Part shown: piece after piece, positions 42,842 to 50,511 of the stretch | Position numbering within the stretch: the stretch's first letter is position 1 | How the letters are laid out: each line of letters begins with the position of its first letter | NCBI GenBank assembly: GCA_021807225.1 | Contig: JAKAPI010000003.1 | Coordinates: forward strand, 1-59,946 | From: an archaeon | GTDB lineage: Archaea > Thermoproteota > Nitrososphaeria > Nitrososphaerales > UBA183 | Length of the DNA: 59,946 nt | Reading direction: 5' to 3' | The notes under the pieces: generated by a model | What the model saw: the letters and a program-made list of their open reading frames with translations, nothing else | Told to the model about the DNA's origin: nothing | Database searches by the model: none | Translations under genes and position numbers: made by a program

Positions 42842-43846
42842 TTGTTCTGTCCAAAATGCGGCGCCAAGCTCCCCGACGATGCCGGCTTCTGCTACAAGTG
42901 CGGTGCCAGGGTGGGGCAGGCCGCGGCGCAGCCGACTGTGAGCCCGGGCCGGAGCGTGATCGCCCCGTCGGGAGCGACTACGCTGAAGTGCCCCAGCTGC
43001 GGGGCACCGATCACCCCGAAGTTCGGCGAGATGTTCGTGACCTGTGAGTACTGCGGGAGCAGCGTCTCGCTGGGGAACGCCGGATGGAAGAGCATCAACA
43101 AGCACACCATGCTCCCTGCCAAGATCACCCAGCAGGACGATGTCATGAAGGAGATCCACGGGCTCATGGACAGGGGGCTCCTTCACAGGCACCTTCAGGA
43201 GTCTTCCACCCTGGAGGAGGTCAACCTGGCGATGGTGCCCTACTGGCTAATCCCGGTGTCGGCTAGGACATCGCTCGTCGCCGTGGACATGGCCGCGGAG
43301 GTGGGGCAGATCGCCACAACCGCCGCGTTGGCCGGGATCATGGGCGGCGCCATCGGAGGGGGGAGGGACCAAGGCTTCGGAGGCGGGGGCCTGGTGACAG
43401 GGATGATGCTCGGGACCATGATGGGAGGGGGTGGAATCGGGGGCGGCCAGGGGAACCGCAGGTCCTACCAGATGGACAACGACTACAACTTCCCCATAGT
43501 GGGGCTGAAGGCGCTTACCGAATACCAGCCGAAGGACTACCAGTTCAACCTCGCGGACAGGGTGCTCTTCGACGAAGCGAAGGTGAAGGGGATCAAGGTG
43601 CTCAACGGCGACGTGGGGGAGGACGTCGCGAAGATGCAGGCCAAGACCCTGGTGGACCAGCTGCAGTCGCAGAAGGCGCACCAAGCGCACCACATGATCC
43701 AGCAGCTGAACACCGAGTCTGACGTGGGGGAGGCGGAGCTCCTGCACGCTCCGGTCTGGTTCGCACGCTACGACCACAAGAACGGCAAGATCGTCCTTGT
43801 CATAGACGGGAACTCCGGCGGGGTCATCAACAGCGTCGGACTGTGA
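42842..43846 (+). CDS. Double zinc-ribbon protein, YdjG-like
   Basis: 334 residues: an N-terminal zinc ribbon right at the start (FCPKCGAKLPDDAGFCYKCG), a second TFIIB-like ribbon (CPSCGAPI...CEYCG, about residues 48-72), then an alpha/beta domain interrupted by a Gly/Met-rich stretch (MMLGTMMGGGGIGGG). Length and layout resemble Bacillus YdjG, though transmembrane helices are weaker. The frame extends back into the SPFH gene; TTG 42842 gives an N-terminus that begins with the zinc ribbon. Confidence 0.7.
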   Translation: MFCPKCGAKLPDDAGFCYKCGARVGQAAAQPTVSPGRSVIAPSGATTLKCPSCGAPITPKFGEMFVTCEYCGSSVSLGNAGWKSINKHTMLPAKITQQDDVMKEIHGLMDRGLLHRHLQESSTLEEVNLAMVPYWLIPVSARTSLVAVDMAAEVGQIATTAALAGIMGGAIGGGRDQGFGGGGLVTGMMLGTMMGGGGIGGGQGNRRSYQMDNDYNFPIVGLKALTEYQPKDYQFNLADRVLFDEAKVKGIKVLNGDVGEDVAKMQAKTLVDQLQSQKAHQAHHMIQQLNTESDVGEAELLHAPVWFARYDHKNGKIVLVIDGNSGGVINSVGL

Positions 43847-43890
43847 ATTGGCGCCAACCCAGAAATAGCGAAAGCGACGCCACCCCTGCC

Positions 43891-44109
43891 ATGACCACGA
43901 GCAAGCAGGGCGTCCCGGTCGTGATACCAAGCGACGTCTGGAAGCCCCTGATGGAGGTCCGCTCGCAACTCGACTCCGAGTGCCCTGGCGCGCCGACCCC
44001 GATCGAGGAGGTACTGCGGGAGGTCGTAGCCCACTACGAGCGGTGCGACGGAGCTGCAGAAGAAGCGGACGACTTCTGCAAGAGGGCGCAGGCCTGGAAG
44101 AAGCGCTGA
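43891..44109 (+). CDS. Small protein, possibly ribbon-helix-helix-like
   Basis: 72 residues: a short strand-like VPVVIPSDVWKPL followed by helices (PIEEVLREVVAHYERC), which is the layout of ribbon-helix-helix regulators, though no diagnostic motif is clear. ATG 43891 lies 26 nt from CAGAAATAGCG. The frame starts at 43843, but the promoter argues for the shorter form. Function unknown. Confidence 0.5.
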   Translation: MTTSKQGVPVVIPSDVWKPLMEVRSQLDSECPGAPTPIEEVLREVVAHYERCDGAAEEADDFCKRAQAWKKR

Positions 44110-44172
44110 GCGGAGCGCATGCCACCAGGCGCAAGCGAGTCGCGCGGAACCAAGGGAAAGCTGGCGGGTCGG

Positions 44173-44309
44173 GCTTCGAGTTCAAGACGACCAGGCAGAC
44201 CGTGACGATGGACGGCACCCCGGCCGAAGTCTACGAGGCCCACACCGACCCCAGGAAGCATGCGGCGTTCACCGGAGACGAGGGTTCGGGGACGCCGAGG
44301 GCGGCAGGA
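44173..44309 (+). pseudogene. Truncated SRPBCC/AHSA1-family gene fragment
   Basis: About 45 codons encode RQTVTMDGTPAEVYEAHTDP followed by RKHAAFTGDEG, the N-terminal strand and helix of AHSA1-type SRPBCC proteins. The expected continuation (GG.F....GY..G.N..L) is missing, and the frame runs on as unrelated Arg/Gly/Pro-rich codons to 44429. No start codon with a promoter is evident. Best read as a decayed gene. Confidence 0.55.
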
Positions 44310-44409
44310 GTGTTACTGGAGACCCCTGCAAGGATTCTTCTCCGTCAGACGCTGATCGCGAGGGGAGGGGTCGGAGCCAAGGGGCCGGTCCCGAAGCGGA
44401 CCGGAGGGG

Positions 44410-44604
44410 CTAGCGCCCCATGGGCCTGAATTCGAAGCCGCACTTGACGCAGACCCTCATTCCTGGCGTGTCGGTGATCACCTGTTTCGTCCGGCACCTG
44501 GGACACTCGACTGTGAGGTTCGCGTGTTTTATCGAGCCGGAGTGCTCGGACCTGACCTTGTCTATGGCGTCGCTGTAAGCGTCACGCCTGTACCCTCGAG
44601 GCAT
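44410..44604 (-). CDS. Small zinc-ribbon protein
   Basis: 64 residues with a basic N-terminus (MPRGYRRDAYSDAIDKVR) and a C-terminal ribbon CPRCRTKQ...CVKCGFEF. Possibly nucleic-acid or ribosome associated; no family name can be given. It lies 36 nt after the start of nothing else on this strand, downstream of the 93-residue gene with 36 nt between, so they may share a transcript. Confidence 0.6.
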   Translation of the reverse strand: MPRGYRRDAYSDAIDKVRSEHSGSIKHANLTVECPRCRTKQVITDTPGMRVCVKCGFEFRPMGR

Positions 44605-44640
44605 GGCGCAAGCAGGAGAACGCCGGAAGAAAAAGTTGCC

Positions 44641-44922
44641 TTACTGGACTTCTTCGAGGGTGAAGGTGAACCGCGCGCCGGCGAACTCGCCCGTGCTGAC
44701 CCGCTCCCAGGTCACCTTGTAGGTCTTGGTCACGTTGGCCCCGATGATGCTTATCTTCTTGGGAACTTCAGAGAAGAGCTTCTCCACCTTGGCCGGGTCT
44801 TTTGTGAAGATCAGGCTCCGCCGCCTCTTCATCAGGTACTTCACGGCGACGTTCTGATGTGCGTGCCCCTCGACAGGGATCTTCTCGGCGCCTACGTCGA
44901 TGGTGAATGCCCTCTTTGCCAT
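44641..44922 (-). CDS. Conserved-looking 93-residue protein of unknown function
   Basis: Alpha/beta protein with a basic patch KYLMKRRRSLIFTKDPAKV near the middle and a beta-hairpin end (YKVTWERVSTGEFAGARFTFTLEEV). No cysteines or signal sequence. ATG 44922 lies about 31 nt from CCTATTTACC on the minus strand. The charged surface suggests nucleic-acid or ribosome binding, but that is inference. Confidence 0.6.
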   Translation of the reverse strand: MAKRAFTIDVGAEKIPVEGHAHQNVAVKYLMKRRRSLIFTKDPAKVEKLFSEVPKKISIIGANVTKTYKVTWERVSTGEFAGARFTFTLEEVQ

Positions 44923-45045
44923 TGTCGGTCTCCTGGGGTAGGGGTCCGGAGGTAAATAGGTTCGGGGTCAAGGCGAATACACAAGGAACTCGAATACGGA
45001 GCAGCGGGAGCTGGCCCTCCCAGCGGCCGTCGCCCGCCCGGCGAG

Positions 45046-45378
45046 CTAAGGCCGTTTGATGTTTGTCACGAGCAGCCTGAACTGGAGGGTCTTCCCCGCC
45101 ATCGGATGCCTTCCTGTCTTCCCATAGGCCTTCTCGGGAGGGAGGGTGATCTCCTTGGTCTCGTTCACCTTCATCCCGATGAGGGCCTCCTCGAAGCCGC
45201 TGATCACCTGGTGCTGGCCGAGTACGACCTGGAGCGGCTTGTAATCCCGGGCGGGGCTGAACAGTCCAGCCTTGACGGCTTCCGCCTTCATGCTGGTGTC
45301 GAAGACCTTGCCGCCAGGGAACTTGCCGAGATAGTGCACGGAGACCGTGTCCCCGTTCTGGGCAGAAACTGCGCTCAT
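45046..45378 (-). CDS. FKBP-type peptidyl-prolyl isomerase
   Basis: 110 residues, the core FKBP domain: GDTVSVHYLGKFPGGKVFDTS, LQVVLGQHQVISGFEEALIGMKVNETKEITLPPEKAYG. The loop between is short, without the large IF chaperone insert of most archaeal SlyD-like FKBPs. Cytosolic. ATG 45378 is exactly 26 nt from the TATA centre in TTTAATTACAA, so leaderless. Confidence 0.92.
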   Translation of the reverse strand: MSAVSAQNGDTVSVHYLGKFPGGKVFDTSMKAEAVKAGLFSPARDYKPLQVVLGQHQVISGFEEALIGMKVNETKEITLPPEKAYGKTGRHPMAGKTLQFRLLVTNIKRP

Positions 45379-45576
45379 ATCTTACCTGGCACCGCGGAGT
45401 TGTAATTAAAGGGCAAAGCCGCCCCTCGCTGTCTTCGTCTGCCCGTCAGTCTCGACGGGATTCTCCTTCCACGCTTCGTTCCAGCCTCGAGTCGCAGCCG
45501 AGCGCCGAACCATAACAGGACTTCGGTCCGCACTCGTGATTCGAACCCAACGCCGGTCGAGTCCGGTGCTAAGCAT

Positions 45577-45828
45577 GGAGCTCCACACCTCGCTCGGTCG
45601 GAGAAGGGTTCTCCTCCTTCCTGCGTGCCTCCGTTCTCTTACGTTTCGGCCCCCGCCTGCGCCCCTCAGCTTTCCCGGAGCGTGGTCGTTGAACCACGCC
45701 GGGCTCTGGCGAGCACAAGACCCTGTCTCGGACAGGAGGGCAGCCCGGAATATTCCCGACCTCGCGCGTAACCGGCGTCGACTCGGACTGCACCCCCGGC
45801 CATCGGCAGGGCCAACAGCGAGAGAGCT
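45577..45828 (-). ncRNA. Candidate structured RNA A (unclassified)
   Basis: The 622 nt between the FKBP gene and 46001 hold no convincing protein gene. On the minus strand GATAACAG (45851-45858) would start transcription at about 45828, where AGCTC begins. This end pairs with GAGCT at 45579-45583, and CTCGCT (45817-45822) pairs with AGCGAG (45589-45594), closing about 250 nt by 11 bp. Inside are hairpins CCTGTC-TCG-GACAGG (45722-45736) and an 11-bp hairpin at 45674-45703, plus the palindrome GGAATATTCC. The SRP helix-8 core was not found. Strand and class are uncertain; the rest of the gap is unassigned. Confidence 0.4.
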
Positions 45829-46000
45829 ACCAGTCTGTTAGTTCGGTTTACTGTTATCTGGGCTTGGCGCTTATTGCTGACAAAGAACAGATTTTCTGTT
45901 GACCACCGCGTCGCAGCGATAGATTCCTTCGCTTGGGGCCTACGATCCATCACGGCCGGGCGGGGCGAATGGTGAAATCTCCGGCCAGAGAAACGCAGGC

Positions 46001-46399
46001 GTGGCAGAGTCCGAGACCCACAGGTCCATGAAGGCGATAGTCAGGAGGGAGCTCGAGTCGGACGGATACCGGGTCGCAGAGGAGCCTCCGTACCCACCGG
46101 GCAGGGTCTCCTGGACCAGGTACCGGCCGGACCTCCTGGGCTACAGGTCGGTGGGGGGGATGGAAGAGGTGGTCCTCGTGGAGTGCGAGACCCGTCCGAA
46201 CATGCGGAGGCTGGAGGCGAAGAACTCGAGGAGCGCGTGGTTCCAGCCCCGGGTGCTAGGCCAGGGGTCGATTAGACGCATCCTTGCAGTGCCCCAGGGG
46301 AAGCTGAAAGCGGTGGACATGAAAGTAAGGGGAGCCTGGGAGGTGTGGGTAGTCGGATCGTCTGCTCCCCTTGAGAAGTACCCTTCTCTGAGGCGGTAG
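46001..46399 (+). CDS. Predicted PD-(D/E)XK nuclease-fold protein
   Basis: 132 residues. HRSMKAIVRRELESDGYRV is the first helix with a conserved Glu, RYRPDLLGYR supplies the Asp, and EVVLVECET the E-x-E strand, together the restriction-endonuclease-like core. Similar small proteins are widespread and mostly uncharacterised. GTG 46001 is the only reasonable start. It lies between the two candidate structured RNAs. Confidence 0.55.
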   Translation: MAESETHRSMKAIVRRELESDGYRVAEEPPYPPGRVSWTRYRPDLLGYRSVGGMEEVVLVECETRPNMRRLEAKNSRSAWFQPRVLGQGSIRRILAVPQGKLKAVDMKVRGAWEVWVVGSSAPLEKYPSLRR

Positions 46400-46470
46400 G
46401 CGGAAGGGCGCGGGTCGGGGCGGGCCGGGGTTGAAGGGACGTTTCTCAAAGCCGAAAATCGGGCACTGTA

Positions 46471-46480
46471 ATTTTATATC
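46471..46480 (+). promoter_or_regulatory. Strong TATA-like box before candidate RNA B
   Basis: ATTTTATATC is one of the best TATA matches in the window, centred 27 nt before 46503, where the end-pairing RNA begins. The next protein gene starts at 46766 and has its own TATA-like box (CCAAATATCAC near 46735), so this promoter is otherwise unexplained. Confidence 0.55.
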
Positions 46481-46502
46481 TCTCCCCCGATAAAGCTGAC
46501 CA

Positions 46503-46724
46503 CTCGTCCGGCCAGGAAAAGGATGGATTCGCGGACAAGAAGCAGGCGCCGGGGAAAGCCTTGGCGTCAGGTACCTGTCTGCGAGCGGGATGGTGGCGCG
46601 TAGAGCCGGGAACTCCCGGACTTCACGAAGGCCATGCCGAGGGCGAACCGGGGCGGCGGCAGTGAAGGAACGCTACGGGGCCGCCGTCGGAGGAAAGCCA
46701 CATCCCTCCTGAGAGCCGGGCGAG
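46503..46724 (+). ncRNA. Candidate structured RNA B (unclassified)
   Basis: CTCGTCCGGC (46503-46512) pairs over all 10 positions (one G-U) with GCCGGGCGAG (46715-46724), enclosing about 200 nt. Internal stems: CCGGG-AACT-CCCGG (46606-46619), CGGCGGC/GCCGCCG (46654-46660 with 46680-46686, loop AGTGAAGGAACGCTACGGG), and GGAGG/CCTCC (46689-46693 with 46705-46709). The 5' end is set by the TATA box at 46471-46480. No coding sense is seen on either strand. It matches neither RNase P, SRP nor tRNA by eye; it could be a long leader if transcription runs into 46766. Confidence 0.5.
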
Positions 46725-46765
46725 GCAACCAAATATCACCCCCCTGCAGCCGAAGCGGGGAAGTA

Positions 46766-47407
46766 ATGCTCTTCAAGGATCGCGTCGAGGCGGGGAAGAA
46801 GCTGGCTCTGGCGCTGTCTCACCTTAGGGGGAAGGACGTTGTCGTCCTTGGCATCCCGCGGGGCGGGGTGGTGGTCGCCAACGAAGTGGCCGGAGCGCTC
46901 GGGGCACCCTTGGATGTGGTTGTGACCAGGAAGATTGAGGCTCCCGGCGAGCCAGAGTTCGCCTTGGGAGCGGTGACCCAGGATGGGGACGTGATAATGG
47001 ACCGGGCGGCGGCCGAGTCGCTCGGCGCCAGCGCGGCGTACTTGGAGGACCAGATCCGCCTGAAGCGGGAAGAGGTGAAGGATCGGATGGACAGGCTCAG
47101 GGGGGACTCCCCGTACCCTGCGCTCGAGGGAAAGGTAGTGGTGATAGTCGACGACGGCATCGCCACGGGGAGCTCGGTCAGCGCCGCGGTGATCTCGGTC
47201 AAGAAACGGCGCCCCAGGGAGGTAGTGGTGGCAGTCCCGGTGGCACCGGCGGACGCGGTCCAGTCTCTCGCGGAGGACGGGACGAAGGTGGTCTGCCTCG
47301 CGACCCCCGACGCCTTCCTCGCCATAGGCGAATTCTACGGCGACTTCGAGCAGGTGGAAGACCTGGAGGTCAAGCGCATCCTCAGTGAAGCGTTGAAGGT
47401 CCGCTGA
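46766..47407 (+). CDS. Phosphoribosyltransferase-family protein
   Basis: 213 residues of type I PRTase fold. VVVLGIPRGGVVVANEVA at the start and VVIVDDGIATGSSVSAAV, the PRPP-binding loop, are clear; a long helical insert (AAYLEDQIRLKREEVKDRMDRL) is typical of the Rv0571c-like group whose substrate is unknown. ATG 46766 is about 31 nt from CCAAATATCAC; the frame upstream to 46634 is Arg/Gly-rich and not family-like. Confidence 0.85.
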   Translation: MLFKDRVEAGKKLALALSHLRGKDVVVLGIPRGGVVVANEVAGALGAPLDVVVTRKIEAPGEPEFALGAVTQDGDVIMDRAAAESLGASAAYLEDQIRLKREEVKDRMDRLRGDSPYPALEGKVVVIVDDGIATGSSVSAAVISVKKRRPREVVVAVPVAPADAVQSLAEDGTKVVCLATPDAFLAIGEFYGDFEQVEDLEVKRILSEALKVR

Positions 47408-47450
47408 CGCTCGGCCGCTTTAATACGAGCCGACCCTTCGGAGCGAGAGG

Positions 47451-48125
47451 TTGGACGTACGCAGGTTCAGGGCGGACCTCCACAAACTGGCGGCAAGGGC
47501 CTGCGCCGAAGACAACCAGGAAGTGAGGGCCGAGGTCTTCGGGGTAGCCGACATCCTGGTAAACCTGTACAGGAAGAACCTCGTGAAGATCAATCACTCC
47601 GCCCTCGAGCTGGTCTGCGCGAGGAGCCTCATCAGGCAGGGATACGAAGTGAAGGTGGAACACAAGTTGGACCGGGGTCTGGTCTGCGATGTCATGGGGA
47701 CGCGGGGGGACGGGAACCTCGTTGTGGAGATTGAGACCGGCTTCATCCCTCCGGAGGAGGCGCTCGGGCCGTCCGCCTTCTCCCGGAGCAGGATAGCGAG
47801 CAAGATAGCGAGGTACAGCGGGTTCGCAGGGGAGTTCGCGCTCGGGACGACGCCCTCCTATGTCCTCGACATCCCTGAGTTCTTCGTAAGGCCCCCGAGG
47901 GAGCGGGCGAGGGAACAGGCGGAGAAGATCAAGGCGCTCACCGACGTCCGCTACACCAAGCCCGCGGTATCGGTAGACGAGCTGATGCAGGCGAGGCTTC
48001 ACATGGTCTTCTTGATCGACGTGGACAGCGCCACCACCCAGGAGCTGGACCCGGACACCTACGTCAGGGCGTCGAGGTCCCTCTTGGACTGGCGGAGAAT
48101 CGTTCAAGGCTTAAATCCGCAGTAG
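47451..48125 (+). CDS. Predicted PD-(D/E)XK nuclease-like protein
   Basis: 224 residues. A helical N-terminus with VFGVADILVNLYRKN precedes a core with ALELVCARSLIRQGYEVKVEH, LVCDVMG and LVVEIETGFI, giving the E...D...E-x-E pattern of the restriction-endonuclease-like fold. The C-terminal half (about 90 residues) is alpha/beta and unassigned. TTG 47451 is leaderless behind GCTTTAATACG. Upstream of pyrE on the same strand. Confidence 0.55.
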   Translation: MDVRRFRADLHKLAARACAEDNQEVRAEVFGVADILVNLYRKNLVKINHSALELVCARSLIRQGYEVKVEHKLDRGLVCDVMGTRGDGNLVVEIETGFIPPEEALGPSAFSRSRIASKIARYSGFAGEFALGTTPSYVLDIPEFFVRPPRERAREQAEKIKALTDVRYTKPAVSVDELMQARLHMVFLIDVDSATTQELDPDTYVRASRSLLDWRRIVQGLNPQ

Positions 48126-48199
48126 GGCGAAATCTCGCGCGGGTTCAACTTCGAAAATCGGCAGCCTGAAAGAACCCGGTTCTGGAGGTCGCATCTGCG

Positions 48200-48817
48200 T
48201 TGTCTGACATGGTGAGCGGTAGGGTCGCCCTCGCCGAGGCTCTCTTCAGGATAGGCGCCCTGCGATTCGGTAAGTTCACTCTGGCCAGCGGCAAGTCCAG
48301 CTCCTACTACGTCGACCTCAGAGTGGTCCCCAGCGACCCAGAGACGTACCGACTCGCAGTGACGGCGTACCTCACCGTCGTGAAGGGGTTGGGCGAGGAG
48401 AGCTTCGACGTAGTCGCCGGGGTCGCGACCGCGGGCGTTACGATCTCGTCTCCCCTGGCGTACATCCTGAAGAAGCCAATGGTCTATGTGAGGAAGGAGG
48501 AGAAAGGACACGGCCTAGGCAAGCAGGTCGAGGGGATGGTCAGGCCAGGGTGGCGGGCGCTGGTGGTGGACGACCTGGCGACGACTGGTGGGAGCATCAT
48601 CTCGGCAGTCGAGGCCCTCAGGAGGGCCGGGTGCACGGTGAACGATGCGCTGGTGCTGGTGGACAGGCTCGAAGGAGGGAAGGCCAACCTCGCGAAGCTG
48701 GGGGTGAAGCTCAGCTCCTTCGCAGACATCAAAGGTCTGGTCGTGACCCTGCACCAGCAGAAGAAAGTGACGAAAGGCGACTACGAGGCCGTCCTGAAGC
48801 AGATGGAGGCCAAGTAG
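48200..48817 (+). CDS. pyrE: Orotate phosphoribosyltransferase
   Basis: Makes OMP from orotate and PRPP in pyrimidine synthesis. 205 residues: FRIGALRFGKFTLASGKSSSYYVDLR, GVATAGVTISSPLAY, PMVYVRKEEKGHGLGKQVEG (flexible catalytic loop) and ALVVDDLATTGGSI (PRPP loop). TTG 48200 or ATG 48209. Directly followed by pyrD with adjoining stop and start codons. Confidence 0.94.
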   Translation: MSDMVSGRVALAEALFRIGALRFGKFTLASGKSSSYYVDLRVVPSDPETYRLAVTAYLTVVKGLGEESFDVVAGVATAGVTISSPLAYILKKPMVYVRKEEKGHGLGKQVEGMVRPGWRALVVDDLATTGGSIISAVEALRRAGCTVNDALVLVDRLEGGKANLAKLGVKLSSFADIKGLVVTLHQQKKVTKGDYEAVLKQMEAK

Positions 48818-49753
48818 ATGGGGGTCGACGCGATCGCAGTGAAAATGGGGAGTTTGCAGCTGTCCAACCCCGCTGTGCTCGCTTCTGGAATCCACGGGAG
48901 CTCTCTTGACAAGGTGCTGGCGGCGCTGGAGTTCGGGGCGGGAGCCGCGGTCACCAAGTCCATCGGGCCCCTCCCAAGAGAGGGATACCCAGAGCCCACG
49001 CTGGTGGAGGTGGAGGGTGGGTGGGTGAACGCCGCCGGGCTCCCGAACCCCGGGGCGGACAAGTTCTCTGAGCAGCTGGCGCGGGTGCGAGGGAAGGGGC
49101 TTCCGATCGTCGTGTCTATCTTCGGGGGAGATGCGGAGGAGTTCGCCAGGGTGGTGAAGGCCCTGGACGGGAACGACTTCCGTGCCTATGAATTGAACCT
49201 CAGCTGCCCGCATGTGGCAGGGGTGGGCACTGAAGTCGGACACGACCCTGAGGAGGTGAGCAGGGTGACCAAAGCCGTGAAGAGGAGCACCAGGAAGCCG
49301 GTCTTCGTGAAGCTGTCCCCGAACACGGACAGACTGGTGGAGGTCGCCAAGGCGGCGGTCGACGCCAGGGCAGACGGCCTGACAGCCATAAACACGGTCA
49401 GGGCGTTCCCGATTGACATCGAAACAGGAGGCCGGGCCCTGTCGAACGGCTTTGGAGGACTCTCAGGGGGAGCGATAAGGCCGGTCGCGCTCCGTTGCGT
49501 CTACGAGCTGAGGGAGGCCCTCGACGTCCCCATAATGGGGTGCGGAGGGGTGGCGACCTGGGAAGACGCCATCCAGTTCTTCCTTGCCGGGGCAGATGCC
49601 GTGCAGGTCGGCACGTCCACGATCAGGAAGCTCGACAGGTTCAACGACATCAACCTCGGGATACTCGCGTATCTGGAGAAGAAGGGGCTGCAGCGGCTGG
49701 GCGACCTGGTGGGTGCGGCGCACAGAGGCGGGCTGAGAGGGGGGACCGGCTGA
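48818..49753 (+). CDS. pyrD: Dihydroorotate dehydrogenase (class 1)
   Basis: Oxidises dihydroorotate to orotate with FMN. 311 residues: NPAVLASGIHGSSLDKV, GAAVTKSIGPLPREGYPEP, YELNLSCPHVAG with the class 1 catalytic Cys, VFVKLSPN, and GCGGVATWEDAIQFFLAGADAVQVGT for the FMN phosphate. It resembles the NAD-linked 1B type, but no pyrK gene is adjacent, so the electron acceptor is unclear. Starts immediately after the pyrE stop. Confidence 0.94.
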   Translation: MGVDAIAVKMGSLQLSNPAVLASGIHGSSLDKVLAALEFGAGAAVTKSIGPLPREGYPEPTLVEVEGGWVNAAGLPNPGADKFSEQLARVRGKGLPIVVSIFGGDAEEFARVVKALDGNDFRAYELNLSCPHVAGVGTEVGHDPEEVSRVTKAVKRSTRKPVFVKLSPNTDRLVEVAKAAVDARADGLTAINTVRAFPIDIETGGRALSNGFGGLSGGAIRPVALRCVYELREALDVPIMGCGGVATWEDAIQFFLAGADAVQVGTSTIRKLDRFNDINLGILAYLEKKGLQRLGDLVGAAHRGGLRGGTG

Positions 49754-49770
49754 CGTCCTTCAGAGACAGG

Positions 49771-50475
49771 ATGCTCCGGTCCGCGTCGTCCAGGCGGAGC
49801 AGAATCGTTCTCAACCTGGACCTCTGGGGCCCCTTCGACTCCAGGCTCGCCAGGGCGGAGCGCGTCCTCGGGGCCGTCAAGGACGGCGTGGCGGGGGTGA
49901 AGCTGAACCACCACCTGCTCCTCCCCTACGGCCTCCGGGGGATAGGCGGCATCCTCGAAGTGTGCCACGCAGAAGAGCTCCCCCTGATCGCCGACCTCAA
50001 GGTGAACGACATCGAGTCCACCAACCTGAACATCGTGGATTCGCTCTTCGCGTTCGGCTTCGATGCGGTAATCGTCAATCCCTTTGTGGGACGGGAAGAG
50101 GGGCTCGGCGGAGTGCTGGAGCAGGCGCACTCAAAGGGGGGAGGCGTCATCTTCCTGGTCTACATGAGCCACAAGGGAGCGAGCGAAGGGTACGAGCTGC
50201 GGCTCGAAAACGGAGACCCTCTTTACCGGGTCTTCGCCGAGAGGGCGAAGGAGTGGGGGGCCGACGGGGTCATAGTGTCGGCCAAGTCGGCAGACAGGAT
50301 AAGAGAGACGAGGGAGATTGTCGGGAAGAACTGTCTGATCTTTTCCCCTGGCGTCGGGGCACAGGGGGGAGACGCGAAGACCGGGCTGGCAGCTGGCGCA
50401 GATTTCATGCTGGTCGGGAGGACGATAACAGAGTCCCGAGACCCGGCGAAGGCCCTGGCTGGACTGAAGGAATAG
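49771..50475 (+). CDS. pyrF: Orotidine 5'-phosphate decarboxylase
   Basis: Last step of UMP synthesis. 234 residues: IVLNLDLWGPFDSRLARAERVL, GVAGVKLNHHL, LIADLKVNDIEST (catalytic Lys-Asp pair), AVIVNPFVGREEGL, and FSPGVGAQGGDAKTGLAAGADFMLVGRTIT (phosphate loop). It completes the pyrE-pyrD-pyrF operon. ATG 49771 is used here; an in-frame CTG at 49750 overlaps the pyrD stop as CTGA and would add seven residues. Confidence 0.93.
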   Translation: MLRSASSRRSRIVLNLDLWGPFDSRLARAERVLGAVKDGVAGVKLNHHLLLPYGLRGIGGILEVCHAEELPLIADLKVNDIESTNLNIVDSLFAFGFDAVIVNPFVGREEGLGGVLEQAHSKGGGVIFLVYMSHKGASEGYELRLENGDPLYRVFAERAKEWGADGVIVSAKSADRIRETREIVGKNCLIFSPGVGAQGGDAKTGLAAGADFMLVGRTITESRDPAKALAGLKE

Positions 50476-50511
50476 GGTGGCGCAATCCGGCCGCCGGGAC
50501 TTGCGTGGGGA

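Noticed and set aside
45538..45548. GGGTTCGAATC on the minus strand, identical to a tRNA T-loop.
   Set aside because: The flanks do not form a T stem, and no acceptor or anticodon arm can be built around it.
45577..45828. SRP (7S) RNA as identity of candidate RNA A.
   Set aside because: Neither strand shows the conserved helix-8 signature (GGAA with AGCAG across an internal loop), although size and end pairing would fit.
46689..46709. GGAGGAAAGCC...CCTCC as an RNase P-like P4.
   Set aside because: The bases close a local hairpin, no distant partner strand exists, and a complete RNase P RNA lies at 14522-14819.
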